Counted from the first letter of the stretch, positions 1 to 6,546 are shown. The stretch is DNA of 9,340 nucleotides from Desulfobacteraceae bacterium (GCA_011391835.1 JAABPS010000095.1:1-9340), one strand, 5' to 3'. The notes: a model not told the origin generated them from the sequence alone. Translations and numbers: made by a program.

Positions 1-154
1 TTCTGATTTCAGCTTTCTGGTTTCTGACCAATCTTTATTTTTACATTACATTTTATAGAGAACTTGATTAACTATTTAATCTCAAAAGACATTGTGAAAA
101 AAGAGTAAAAGATTCGATGGTTCCCAAAGACAAATAGAATCTTTGTAAACAATC

Positions 155-173
155 CTCTTTTGTTATAAAAGAG
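155..173 (+). terminator. weak terminator-like hairpin
   Basis: A perfect inverted repeat with 7-bp arms (CTCTTTT / AAAAGAG) and a 5-nt loop is followed on the plus strand by TTTAATTTT. The stem is poor in G+C, so it would be a weak intrinsic terminator. It could end a plus-strand gene lying left of the window. It also lies 25 bases past the stop of the minus-strand YkgJ-type gene, but that strand has no T-run after the stem. The rest of bases 1-197 is AT-rich and shows no gene. Confidence 0.3.
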
Positions 174-197
174 TTTAATTTTCAGATAGTTAATCTG

Positions 198-947
198 TTA
201 TACTCCTGGAGAACTTAACACTCTGGAATCTTCAATTCCAGATCCAGATATGTTTTTTGTCTCATTATCTCCAAGAATTTGAAGCAACTCAAGAATTGGC
301 TTAATTCTTTCCCGATGCTCCGGCGGCACGAGTAAAACGCTCAGCGGATGGTTTTTGATAAGGCCAGGGCCGGGTGTGGGCATGGAAGCTGTTTCATAGG
401 ATTGGCGCATATCTTCTGATTCCAGAAAAAGAAGAACATCCGTAAAATTGCCAAAAAAGCCTTTTTCATCCATGTGTTCAATAAACTGCAAAAAGACATT
501 ATTAACCGTTACAACAAAAGGGTCAATTTCCGCATACCCTTTTTCCTGGCAATTATATTTTGAAACCAGACATCTGCATCCAAAAGGTCTAACCTCATAA
601 ACAGGGCACTCGTCATTTTTAAGTATCGGGCAATTCTCAACCGCATCACCTGCGTCTTCATCAGGAATATCCTCTCCGTCATACCCCATCTGCGCAAGCG
701 CATTGGTTGTCACGGCTGGAATGAACCGAGACTTCCCTTCATCGCTTTTAATCTTTTCGAGGAGCGCCATTTGATTGGACGATGTAAGATATTTGATAAT
801 CTGATACCCTTCAAGCGTGGTCATTGTAACATTTCGTGTACAACAATGGGCGCATAACCGATCACAGGCCAGATCATACTTTCTTATAAAATCATCATAG
901 ATTGTATTCACCTGGTGCAAAACTCTCAACTTCACTGATATATTCAT
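198..947 (-). CDS. YkgJ-family cysteine-cluster protein (putative Zn/Fe-chelating)
   Basis: The 249-residue protein carries the cysteine pattern of the YkgJ/CxxCxxCC family (Pfam PF03692). An N-terminal cluster holds C28, C32, C35 and C36 (CAHCC). A second cluster holds C106, C114, C124, C126 and C133 in the family-typical setting CPVYEVRPFGCRC. The family is thought to bind zinc or an iron-sulfur cluster through these cysteines; its biochemical role is generally unknown. No signal peptide or membrane segment is seen, so it should be cytoplasmic. The ATG at 947 is chosen because GAGG lies 8 bases upstream. The tail after about residue 190 (PTPGPG, then a predicted helix) has no recognised motif. 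The gene is divergent from the DUF362/ferredoxin gene across 95 bp, so both neighbours are cysteine-rich redox or metal proteins. The family call is firm; the function is not. Confidence 0.9.
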   Translation of the reverse strand: MNISVKLRVLHQVNTIYDDFIRKYDLACDRLCAHCCTRNVTMTTLEGYQIIKYLTSSNQMALLEKIKSDEGKSRFIPAVTTNALAQMGYDGEDIPDEDAGDAVENCPILKNDECPVYEVRPFGCRCLVSKYNCQEKGYAEIDPFVVTVNNVFLQFIEHMDEKGFFGNFTDVLLFLESEDMRQSYETASMPTPGPGLIKNHPLSVLLVPPEHRERIKPILELLQILGDNETKNISGSGIEDSRVLSSPGV

Positions 948-987
948 TAAATTCCTCGCTTGGCATATTGGCGCGATCTCAAACCGC

Positions 988-1016
988 TTGACTTTAAAAA
1001 GAACTCTCAGTAACGT
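988..1016 (+). promoter_or_regulatory. candidate sigma-70 promoter for the DUF362 gene
   Basis: TTGACT (988-993) is followed after 17 bases by TAACGT (1011-1016). The -35 box is good (5/6) and the -10 box is poor (3/6). A start near 1023 would leave a leader of about 20 bases containing the GGGAG ribosome site at 1032-1036. The assignment is by pattern and position only. Confidence 0.3.
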
Positions 1017-1042
1017 TCGCTTAGTTAATATGGGAGTCTAAT

Positions 1043-2152
1043 ATGAAAAGCAAAGTGTATTTCATTGATTTAAAATCCTCGTATAAAGAAAACTTTCTCT
1101 CAAAACTTGGAAAGCTCATTCAAACTGCCGGCATTGCGGATGTTGTCAAACCACGAGATCTGGCCGCAGTCAAGCTTCATTTCGGTGAAAGGGGTAACAC
1201 CGCATTTATCCGCCCTGTTTTTATTCGAAAAATAGTTGATACCATCATCGCTGCCGGCGGAATTCCCTTTCTGACAGATACCAATACCCTTTATGCAGAT
1301 CAGAGATGCAGTACTCCCACGCATATCACCACAGCCATTCACAATGGGTTTGCCTTTTCTGTGGCCAACGCCCCTGTTGTCATTGCCGACGGACTAAAAG
1401 GGAAAAGTGACACCGCCGTTGAAATCAACCAGAAAAATTTCAAACAGGTTTACATCGCTGCTGATATTCTTGAAGCAGACGCTCTTATTTCTGTGGCCCA
1501 TTTTAAAGGTCATGAGCTTTGCGGTTTTGGCGGAACCATTAAAAACATCGGAATGGGATGCGCCTCCCGGAAGGGAAAGCTGGCTCAGCATTCAACCTTA
1601 AGCCCCAAGGTGAAAAGGAAAAAATGTGTTGCCTGCGGGGATTGCATTGAGCGCTGTTCCCAGGGCGCTATCGCCTTTGTTGAAGAAAAAGCCTTTATTT
1701 ATCCGGAAAAATGTATCGGATGCGGGGAGTGTATTATTACCTGCGCGCATGATGCTGTCAAAATCCAGTGGAACCAGTCCGGGCCGGTTTTTCTGGAAAA
1801 TATTGTGGAATATACCCTGGGGGTTTTAAAGCAAAAAAAAGGAAAAGCGCTGTTTATGAATTTTATTACAGATGTATCGCCGGCCTGCGACTGCGTGCCG
1901 TTTAATGACACGCCGGTGGTGGCTGATATCGGTGTTGTAGCATCCAAAGATCCTGTGGCAATTGATCAGGCTTCTGTTGACCTGGTAAACCAGGCGCCCG
2001 CTCTGCCCGGATCGTGTATACATGCGGAAAGCGCTCTTCCCGGCAAAGATAAGTTCATGGACATTTACCCTAACGTGGATTGGCGGATTCAGCTCGATTA
2101 TGCGCAGCAGCTGGGTTTAGGAAACCGAAAATATACGCTGGAAAAAATTTAA
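1043..2152 (+). CDS. DUF362 domain protein with two 4Fe-4S ferredoxin clusters
   Basis: The 369-residue protein has an N-terminal and a C-terminal DUF362 part (about residues 1-185 and 245-330) flanking a bacterial-type ferredoxin insert. The insert has two classical clusters: C195, C198, C201, C205 and C224, C227, C230, C234. Each has CxxCxxCxxxC spacing, enough for two [4Fe-4S] centres. Conserved-looking blocks include AHFKGHELCGFGGTIKN (residues 152-168) and ASKDPVAIDQA (300-310), both typical of DUF362 proteins. An extra C282-D-C284 pair precedes the C-terminal block. Family members occur widely in anaerobes and are presumed electron-transfer or redox proteins; no specific reaction is established. 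No signal peptide or Tat motif is seen, so it should be cytoplasmic. The ATG is preceded by GGGAG at 1032-1036. The gene is monocistronic, divergent from the YkgJ gene and convergent with the exported protein gene. Confidence 0.92.
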   Translation: MKSKVYFIDLKSSYKENFLSKLGKLIQTAGIADVVKPRDLAAVKLHFGERGNTAFIRPVFIRKIVDTIIAAGGIPFLTDTNTLYADQRCSTPTHITTAIHNGFAFSVANAPVVIADGLKGKSDTAVEINQKNFKQVYIAADILEADALISVAHFKGHELCGFGGTIKNIGMGCASRKGKLAQHSTLSPKVKRKKCVACGDCIERCSQGAIAFVEEKAFIYPEKCIGCGECIITCAHDAVKIQWNQSGPVFLENIVEYTLGVLKQKKGKALFMNFITDVSPACDCVPFNDTPVVADIGVVASKDPVAIDQASVDLVNQAPALPGSCIHAESALPGKDKFMDIYPNVDWRIQLDYAQQLGLGNRKYTLEKI

Positions 2153-2158
2153 CGCCCG

Positions 2159-2181
2159 ATAGAGGGATTCTTCCGCTCTAT
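2159..2181. terminator. hairpin between convergent genes
   Basis: ATAGAG (2159-2164) pairs with CTCTAT (2176-2181), and GG/CC extends the stem past a single bulged G. It fills nearly all of the 28-bp gap between the convergent stop codons and overlaps the stop of the minus-strand gene. There is no T-run on either side, so intrinsic termination is uncertain. Confidence 0.3.
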
Positions 2182-3443
2182 TAGATGGCTTCGGGAACTC
2201 CCTTTTTATTTATATTGAGTATCTGTTCCTTCTGCAAAACGCCCTTCATGTATTCAAGAGCAAGAATCGACTGAAGTTCTTTTTTCGTCATCTGCTTTAT
2301 AAAGTTTTCATTTTTTACCAAATTGAAAAAAAGATCCCCCGGATGCAGGCCTTTTTCCTGACATTTTATTTCAAGCCGTTGAAAGTACAGTTGAACCTTT
2401 TTTCTTAAACTATTGTGACTGAGGCGTTCAATGGATAACAAAACCCCTGCAAGATCTGAACTGGGCGGGAGATGAGGGTTCTCAATAACGGATTTAAAAC
2501 TTTTGGCGTACCGCATAATGCCGTTATACACATGTTTCTCTTTTACCATATTGACATTTTTCCAGCCCGCATTTATCCATTTGAAGACACCACATTTTAC
2601 CATCGGCGTTTTCGGATCAGCCTCGTAATAAATAAGAATAGAATAGGAATCATACATGTACGATTCTATTTTACTCAAACCCGGCACCTTCACGCCATTT
2701 CCAAGAACCGGCATTTTGGTAAGTCCCTTCTGGCCTGAATAAAAATAATTCCATTCATCATCCGCACCCAGCACAATGCCTTTTTGTCCCACATCAGAAA
2801 TATCGATCTGCTTCGTCAGCGAGATAAAAATATTGGAGCCTTTGCTTTTGTAAAATATCAGCGTCCGGTCCTGGTCATATCTATAATAAGCCCCTGAATT
2901 AATGTCTGGAGCAGTTATTTCATGCTCCACGCCGGAAATGATTACCGGCTTATTCGATGCAGACATCATCTTCCATATTGCCGGCAGGGATTGCCTGTTC
3001 CCGTCAATCTTTTTCCAATACGATACTCTGGCAGAAGTGGGTGAGAATAGAAAAGAAGGTATTTGCGGATGATATACAAGCTGGAGTATTTGTTTCAGGC
3101 TTTTTCTGATAGCAAATTCTCCATACGCGCCTGTTGCCTCATTGTTTTTATCAATGGCGAGCCTTACCGGTGGTTTTTTTGTGGATGCCACGAAATCGAT
3201 TACCGGTTCAACCAGCCGGGGATCAAACGAAATCCGGGGGTTCTGCTGGACAACATCCAAAAGATGGGACAAGCCTATTGAGATTGGATCCGAATGAGCT
3301 GGGTTTTTGACCGGAACTTCGGCCATTACCAAATCAAAGCCAGTAAGAATAAGGATCCCTGCGAATCCAAATTGCATAAATCGCTTTAGGGGAACAAATA
3401 AAAATGATAAATATTGATTCATCGATATCGAAATGTTTTTCAA
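2181..3443 (-). CDS. exported protein of unknown function
   Basis: The 420-residue protein is not recognised. A basic N-terminus is followed by a hydrophobic stretch at about residues 24-40 and a plausible signal peptidase I site after VMA (residue 41), so a soluble protein in the periplasm or outside the cell is expected. The mature part has no further membrane segment. It is rich in aromatic residues and Lys, with only two cysteines and no catalytic motif that I can name. The middle (about residues 180-310) looks beta-rich, with many short aromatic/hydrophobic stretches, and the C-terminus (about 330-420) looks helical. The start is unsure. The codon at 3443 is TTG with only a poor ribosome site; an in-frame ATG at 3422 gives 413 residues and keeps the signal peptide, but also lacks a clear ribosome site. 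The gene stands alone, convergent with the DUF362 gene and divergent from htpX. Confidence 0.75.
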   Translation of the reverse strand: MKNISISMNQYLSFLFVPLKRFMQFGFAGILILTGFDLVMAEVPVKNPAHSDPISIGLSHLLDVVQQNPRISFDPRLVEPVIDFVASTKKPPVRLAIDKNNEATGAYGEFAIRKSLKQILQLVYHPQIPSFLFSPTSARVSYWKKIDGNRQSLPAIWKMMSASNKPVIISGVEHEITAPDINSGAYYRYDQDRTLIFYKSKGSNIFISLTKQIDISDVGQKGIVLGADDEWNYFYSGQKGLTKMPVLGNGVKVPGLSKIESYMYDSYSILIYYEADPKTPMVKCGVFKWINAGWKNVNMVKEKHVYNGIMRYAKSFKSVIENPHLPPSSDLAGVLLSIERLSHNSLRKKVQLYFQRLEIKCQEKGLHPGDLFFNLVKNENFIKQMTKKELQSILALEYMKGVLQKEQILNINKKGVPEAI

Positions 3444-3460
3444 CCACTTATTTTAATTAA

Positions 3461-3500
3461 TAAAAGCTTGCCCCTTTGCCGGTGCAAGCTGGTGCTTTTA
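3461..3500 (-). terminator. hairpin in the leader of the exported-protein gene
   Basis: AGCTTGC (3465-3471) and GCAAGCT (3484-3490) form a perfect 7-bp stem. Outer TAAA (3461-3464) can pair with TTTA (3497-3500) past a bulge. Read on the minus strand, the stem is followed by TTTATTAATT, which resembles an intrinsic terminator, yet it lies only about 20 bases before the TTG start and no minus-strand gene precedes it. It could be a leader attenuator, the end of a short transcript, or a structural dyad. Confidence 0.35.
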
Positions 3501-3675
3501 CCCCATCATCCGTTTAAACGCAAGGATAATCAGATCACAAAATGAGAAACGCAAACAAAAAGATTGCAAAAATATAGAAATTATAATCATAATTATCGGC
3601 ACATATTGCTTTTTCTTAATTTGTTTTTATATTTTAACAAAAAGAAACCTATAATGATACGAAGGAGTTTTTACG
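3501..3675. other. AT-rich divergent spacer between the exported-protein gene and htpX
   Basis: No coding frame of note is seen. The stretch holds a 16-bp AT-only dyad at 3579-3594 (AATTAT / ATAATT around AATC), poly-A and poly-T runs around 3600-3645, and the htpX promoter and ribosome site. The promoter of the minus-strand exported-protein gene should also lie here, but I cannot place it with confidence. Confidence 0.4.
3627..3655 (+). promoter_or_regulatory. candidate htpX promoter
   Basis: A perfect TATAAT at 3650-3655 lies just before the ribosome site GAAGGAG (3661-3667). A weak -35 region (TTATAT, 3627-3632) is 17 bases upstream. Transcription would start near 3660, giving a very short leader. 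No clear heat-shock (sigma-32) pattern of CTTGAA and CCCCAT type is seen, although htpX is a heat-shock gene in Escherichia coli. Confidence 0.35.
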
Positions 3676-4536
3676 ATGAGCAATCAAATTAAAACAACGA
3701 TTTTACTGGCTATACTCACGGCTGTCATTATGTGGATCGGCCACTTTTTTGGCGGGCAGCAGGGGATGATCATAGCCCTTATTTTTGCAGGCGCCATGAA
3801 TTTCTTCAGCTACTGGTTCTCTGATAAAATTGTACTCAAAATGTATCGGGCAAAAGAGGCAACCCAGCAGGAAGCGCCCAAGCTGTATGAAATCGTTCGC
3901 AATCTGGTGACGAAAGCAGGTCTTCCCATGCCAAAACTCTTTATAATCCCCAGCGAAACACCCAATGCCTTTGCCACAGGGAGAAATCCCGAACATGCGG
4001 TGGTGGCTGTAACCGACGGCCTTTTAAAATTGATGAATAAAGATGAAATTACCGGTGTTCTTGCCCATGAACTCGCCCATGTAAAAAACAGAGATATTCT
4101 CATTGGATCTATTGCAGCCACCATGGCCGGGGCTATCATGCTGTTAGCTTCAATGGCCCGCTGGTCTGCTATTTTTGGCGGCATGAGCCGTGATGATGAT
4201 GAGGGTGGCTCGGGTTTTATTGGGCTCATTGTCATGGCGGTTATTGCGCCCATTGCCGCGATGATCATTCAGATGGCTATTTCCCGCTCACGGGAGTACT
4301 TAGCAGATTCTACAGGTTCTGAAATCGCCCAGAATCCAAATGGACTTGCCAGCGCCCTTGAAAAATTAGGCGCATTTTCCAAACGGCTTCCCATGGATGC
4401 AAATCCATCCACCGCGCATATGTTTATTGTAAATCCCCTGTCCGGCAGGAGCCTGATGACCCTGTTTTCCACCCACCCGCCAATTGAAGAACGCATCGCC
4501 CGTCTCAGAGGAATGATGCCATCAAAAGGCCACTAA
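3676..4536 (+). CDS. htpX: HtpX, membrane zinc metalloprotease
   Basis: HtpX is an M48-family endoprotease of the inner membrane that degrades misfolded membrane proteins on the cytoplasmic side, complementing FtsH. The 286-residue length matches the family. Two N-terminal membrane segments (about residues 8-25 and 29-47) precede the catalytic domain. The zinc motif HELAH is at residues 131-135, with glutamate E134 absent and E132 as catalytic base. The third zinc ligand is E207 in SREYLAD. Two more hydrophobic segments (about 143-163 and 180-202) flank an acidic loop DDDEGG. The C-terminus has the family block STHPPIEERIARL (265-277). The start is set by GAAGGAG 8 bases upstream of the ATG. 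The gene is single and ends at a strong terminator shared with the opposing hgc operon. Nothing suggests loss of function. Confidence 0.97.
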   Translation: MSNQIKTTILLAILTAVIMWIGHFFGGQQGMIIALIFAGAMNFFSYWFSDKIVLKMYRAKEATQQEAPKLYEIVRNLVTKAGLPMPKLFIIPSETPNAFATGRNPEHAVVAVTDGLLKLMNKDEITGVLAHELAHVKNRDILIGSIAATMAGAIMLLASMARWSAIFGGMSRDDDEGGSGFIGLIVMAVIAPIAAMIIQMAISRSREYLADSTGSEIAQNPNGLASALEKLGAFSKRLPMDANPSTAHMFIVNPLSGRSLMTLFSTHPPIEERIARLRGMMPSKGH

Positions 4537-4573
4537 GCTGAAGAAAAACAAGAGTTCTGTGATTCAAAAAATT

Positions 4574-4604
4574 ATGGCCCGTTCACGAAACGGGCCATTT
4601 TTTT
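4574..4604. terminator. strong bidirectional intrinsic terminator (htpX / hgcB)
   Basis: A perfect 10-bp G+C-rich stem (ATGGCCCGTT / AACGGGCCAT, 4574-4598) with a 5-nt loop is followed on the plus strand by seven Ts (4598-4604). On the minus strand the same stem is followed by AATTTTTT (4566-4573 read in reverse). It sits between the convergent stops of htpX (4536) and hgcB (4638), so it can end both transcripts. Confidence 0.92.
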
Positions 4605-4637
4605 ATATGTCACTTCCAATCATTCATGTTGTAATGA

Positions 4638-4928
4638 TTAACAGCATTGAGCCTTTGAAGTTATTTTCAAGCCAGCGCCTTTTAGCCAGGTCTGTATGAT
4701 GTACGCCGCGCATCCAACGCCGGGAGTTACGCGGATCGCATTCACCGGGCAATTATTGGCACAGGCCCCGCACTCCATACATCCGTCCCGATCGAGTATA
4801 TTCGCTTTTCTGTCTTCTATTTCAAAAACACCATGCGGGCATACCATCTCACACATTCCGCACCCGGTACATGCTTCTGAATCAAGAGCAAGCGTTGAGA
4901 CATTTGACAGATATCTGAACTTTTCCAT
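4638..4928 (-). CDS. hgcB: HgcB, ferredoxin partner for mercury methylation
   Basis: HgcB is a small 2[4Fe-4S] ferredoxin thought to reduce the corrinoid cobalt of HgcA and possibly to deliver Hg(II) to it. The 96-residue protein has two full clusters, C20-C23-C26-C30 and C50-C53-C56-C60, each followed by proline. The second lies in the HgcB signature CMECGACANNC. Beyond the ferredoxin core it keeps the features that separate HgcB from ordinary ferredoxins: a single conserved Cys at 73 (PGVGCAAY) and a C-terminal vicinal pair C95-C96. The family is known for such extra cysteines as candidate mercury ligands. It lies 23 bp after hgcA on the same strand, with an AGAGG ribosome site 7-8 bases before the ATG, so the two genes should be co-transcribed. 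It is followed by the shared terminator. A generic ferredoxin is unlikely given the tail and the neighbour. Confidence 0.96.
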   Translation of the reverse strand: MEKFRYLSNVSTLALDSEACTGCGMCEMVCPHGVFEIEDRKANILDRDGCMECGACANNCPVNAIRVTPGVGCAAYIIQTWLKGAGLKITSKAQCC

Positions 4929-4951
4929 TAATATTCCTCTCGTCTTTACAC

Positions 4952-6145
4952 CTACTGTTTAAAAGCTGCGATTACCCAGGCGGTTATCCCGGTAAGTATC
5001 GCCAGTCCCTGCAGGGGGATGGCTTTTCGCATTTCCTTTTCAACTCCTGAAGGAGACGTAAATGGAGTTGCGCCTGTAAAATTCATGGCCAGATAAGAGC
5101 TAACTGCCGTTGTCATGAGAAGAAGCCCCATGATGGCGATTATCTGGATATCATCCATGAAAAACAATGCTACCCCTAAACCTGCCATGACTCCTGCCAG
5201 TGCGCCTTTTATTGAAAAGGCCCTAAATGGTATCCAGGGAAGAAGGAGCGGTACGGCCACTGCTCCTGCGAGTATTCCAAAAATGAAGGCCGTTACAGCA
5301 ATAAATCCTCTGCTAAGAGAGCTTGATATGGAAAATATGCCTGGGCCAATACCTGAAAGGATTAAAGCCGCAAGAAATATCCAAAAGGCCGGCTTTATCA
5401 CCAGAGACAACTCCACCGGCACAAGCACCAATCGCTCCATAAACGAAAAGGTGACTAAGCGTTTTATTTTATCCGCCTTCATTCCTTTTTCCATAAAATG
5501 TCGAATATCGCTTGCTCTCACCGGCCCCCATATCACAGAAAATCCGCTTTCTTTTTTCACGCGCGTTGCAGATACGCCGGTTGCAGATAGCTGAGGCAAA
5601 ATAAGATTTCGATGCGTGACAACCTTATCAAGCTGTGTCTGCCTTATTTGCTGTACGACTTCTTCTGTTGAAAAGGTTCCCTTGCCTGCAGCGCACCAGA
5701 CATTGATTCCTCGTGTATCAAGGACCAGGATCCATGCATCCTGTGCGTCAAGATGGTTGCGAAGTGTGTCAAAACTCAGTTTGTAATTGGCTGTAACCAT
5801 CACCAGTGAAGTGGAATCAGCATTTCCAATGCAATACAATCCGGGTGCAATTTTATACTCATTTCTTCCTATGCCAAGCCTTACCATGATAGTCCCGATC
5901 CTGTCTGACAGCCCTGTTCGCGTCTTTACTTTTGGGATCGGTCCCGCAGGCGTCTGTATAAAACGATCCACAAATCCTAAAATTTTATACCCCGGTTTTT
6001 CGAACGGACTGCTCGGAGGCCCTGCGGGCGGCCCGCAGCAAACCTCTGAGTCTGTAGAGCATGTATCTGGCTGGCTTATGAAAATTGGTTTCAAGCCAGG
6101 CTCTCTGCCCGAAGCTGGATCATTTATATTTGTCTGATCTTTCAT
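4952..6145 (-). CDS. hgcA: HgcA, corrinoid membrane protein for mercury methylation
   Basis: HgcA carries a methyl-cobalamin cofactor and transfers the methyl group to Hg(II), making methylmercury; the methyl group is believed to come from the folate-linked one-carbon pathway. The 397-residue protein has the diagnostic cap-helix motif NVWCAAGK at residues 148-155, where C151 is the lower axial ligand of cobalt. The surrounding corrinoid domain (about 50-215, related to the CFeSP large subunit of acetyl-CoA synthesis) includes APGLYCIG and VTANYKLSFD. Five hydrophobic segments follow, at about 250-270, 280-303, 313-330, 332-353 and 375-395, matching the five membrane helices known for the family. 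The N-terminal extension of about 50 residues contains C29 and the pair C36-C37 just before GPPAGPPSSP. The start is set by AAGGAG 8 bases upstream. The gap from the arsR stop is 29 bp and to hgcB 23 bp, an operon layout. The five-helix tail and cap helix rule out a CFeSP subunit. Confidence 0.97.
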   Translation of the reverse strand: MKDQTNINDPASGREPGLKPIFISQPDTCSTDSEVCCGPPAGPPSSPFEKPGYKILGFVDRFIQTPAGPIPKVKTRTGLSDRIGTIMVRLGIGRNEYKIAPGLYCIGNADSTSLVMVTANYKLSFDTLRNHLDAQDAWILVLDTRGINVWCAAGKGTFSTEEVVQQIRQTQLDKVVTHRNLILPQLSATGVSATRVKKESGFSVIWGPVRASDIRHFMEKGMKADKIKRLVTFSFMERLVLVPVELSLVIKPAFWIFLAALILSGIGPGIFSISSSLSRGFIAVTAFIFGILAGAVAVPLLLPWIPFRAFSIKGALAGVMAGLGVALFFMDDIQIIAIMGLLLMTTAVSSYLAMNFTGATPFTSPSGVEKEMRKAIPLQGLAILTGITAWVIAAFKQ

Positions 6146-6174
6146 ACTGTTCGCTCCTTACATTTCCTTTACAT

Positions 6175-6486
6175 CTATATCTTATTTGCCATTTTCTTAA
6201 ATTTCTCCAGCATATCATAATCAATGCAATAGCAGGTTCTCGGTCCTTCAATTTCTCCCTTGATCAGACCGGAATTTTTTAGAACCTTTAAATGCTGACT
6301 TACTGTGGACTGTGCTAACGGCAGTGTTTCAACAATCTCTCCACAGATACACTGGTTCATTTTTTTTAAAAACGATACAATCCGTATGCGCGCCGGATGG
6401 GCTAAGGCTTTGCAAATACTGGAAAAAGCCTCTTCATCAAGCATGTCTGTTTTTTCTGTTTCCGCTCTTTTTGATTTTTTTGTCAT
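6175..6486 (-). CDS. ArsR-family metal(loid)-responsive repressor, first gene of the hgc operon
   Basis: The 103-residue protein is a winged helix-turn-helix regulator of the ArsR/SmtB family, with the landmark ALAHPARIRIVSFL (residues 27-40) and recognition helix QSTVSQHLKVLKNSGLI (59-75). It carries C46-x-C48 (QCICGE) at the place of the ELCVCD metal-binding helix of classical ArsR, where cysteines bind As(III) or Sb(III) and release DNA. There are further cysteines at C25 and C85-x-C87, the latter in the wing (GPRTCYCID). The regulator is encoded 29 bp upstream of hgcA on the same strand, and ArsR-like genes next to hgcAB are known in several methylating Desulfobacterota. A perfect palindrome over its promoter implies autorepression and control of hgcAB. 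The ribosome site is weak (AGAAG), so the start at 6486 is likely but not certain. The inducer cannot be read from the sequence; As(III), Sb(III), Hg(II) or Cd(II) are possible. Confidence 0.95.
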   Translation of the reverse strand: MTKKSKRAETEKTDMLDEEAFSSICKALAHPARIRIVSFLKKMNQCICGEIVETLPLAQSTVSQHLKVLKNSGLIKGEIEGPRTCYCIDYDMLEKFKKMANKI

Positions 6487-6504
6487 GGGTATCTTCTGGA
6501 TCTT

Positions 6505-6531
6505 TAATCGTTTATCTACGATAAACGATTA
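6505..6531. promoter_or_regulatory. putative ArsR operator, perfect 12-bp inverted repeat
   Basis: TAATCGTTTATC (6505-6516) and GATAAACGATTA (6520-6531) are exact reverse complements separated by 3 bases. The repeat lies 19-45 bases upstream of the arsR start and overlaps the predicted -10 box and start point. Length and symmetry fit the imperfect 12-2-12 type of dyad bound by ArsR/SmtB dimers. No second copy of the half-site was noticed in the window. Confidence 0.8.
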
Positions 6532-6546
6532 GCTGGAGCCTGTCAA
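6518..6546 (-). promoter_or_regulatory. promoter of the arsR-hgcA-hgcB operon
   Basis: On the minus strand a consensus TTGACA (6546-6541) is followed after 17 bases by TATCGT (6523-6518; 4/6 to TATAAT). Transcription should start near 6511, about 25 bases before the arsR ATG. The -10 box lies inside the inverted repeat at 6505-6531, so a bound repressor would block RNA polymerase. The strong -35 and ideal spacing suggest good expression when derepressed. Confidence 0.75.

Noticed and set aside
108..144. Inverted repeat AAAGATTC / GAATCTTT with a 21-nt spacer
   Set aside because: Short, A+T-rich arms with a long spacer in AT-rich DNA; likely chance.
3579..3594. AT-rich palindrome containing ATAATCAT, resembling part of a Fur box
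   Set aside because: The spacer is very AT-rich, so such dyads arise by chance, and the match to the 19-bp Fur consensus is partial with wrong spacing in one half.
3810..4268. Minus-strand open frame of 152 codons
   Set aside because: It lies wholly antisense within htpX, which has all catalytic motifs.
5115..5594. Plus-strand open frame of 159 codons
   Set aside because: It is antisense to hgcA, has no ribosome site or domain, and reflects the composition of the real gene.
4952..6145. HgcA gene read as a corrinoid Fe-S protein subunit (CdhD/AcsC type) of acetyl-CoA synthesis
   Set aside because: The cap-helix cysteine motif NVWCAAGK, the five C-terminal membrane helices and the adjoining HgcB gene are specific to HgcA.
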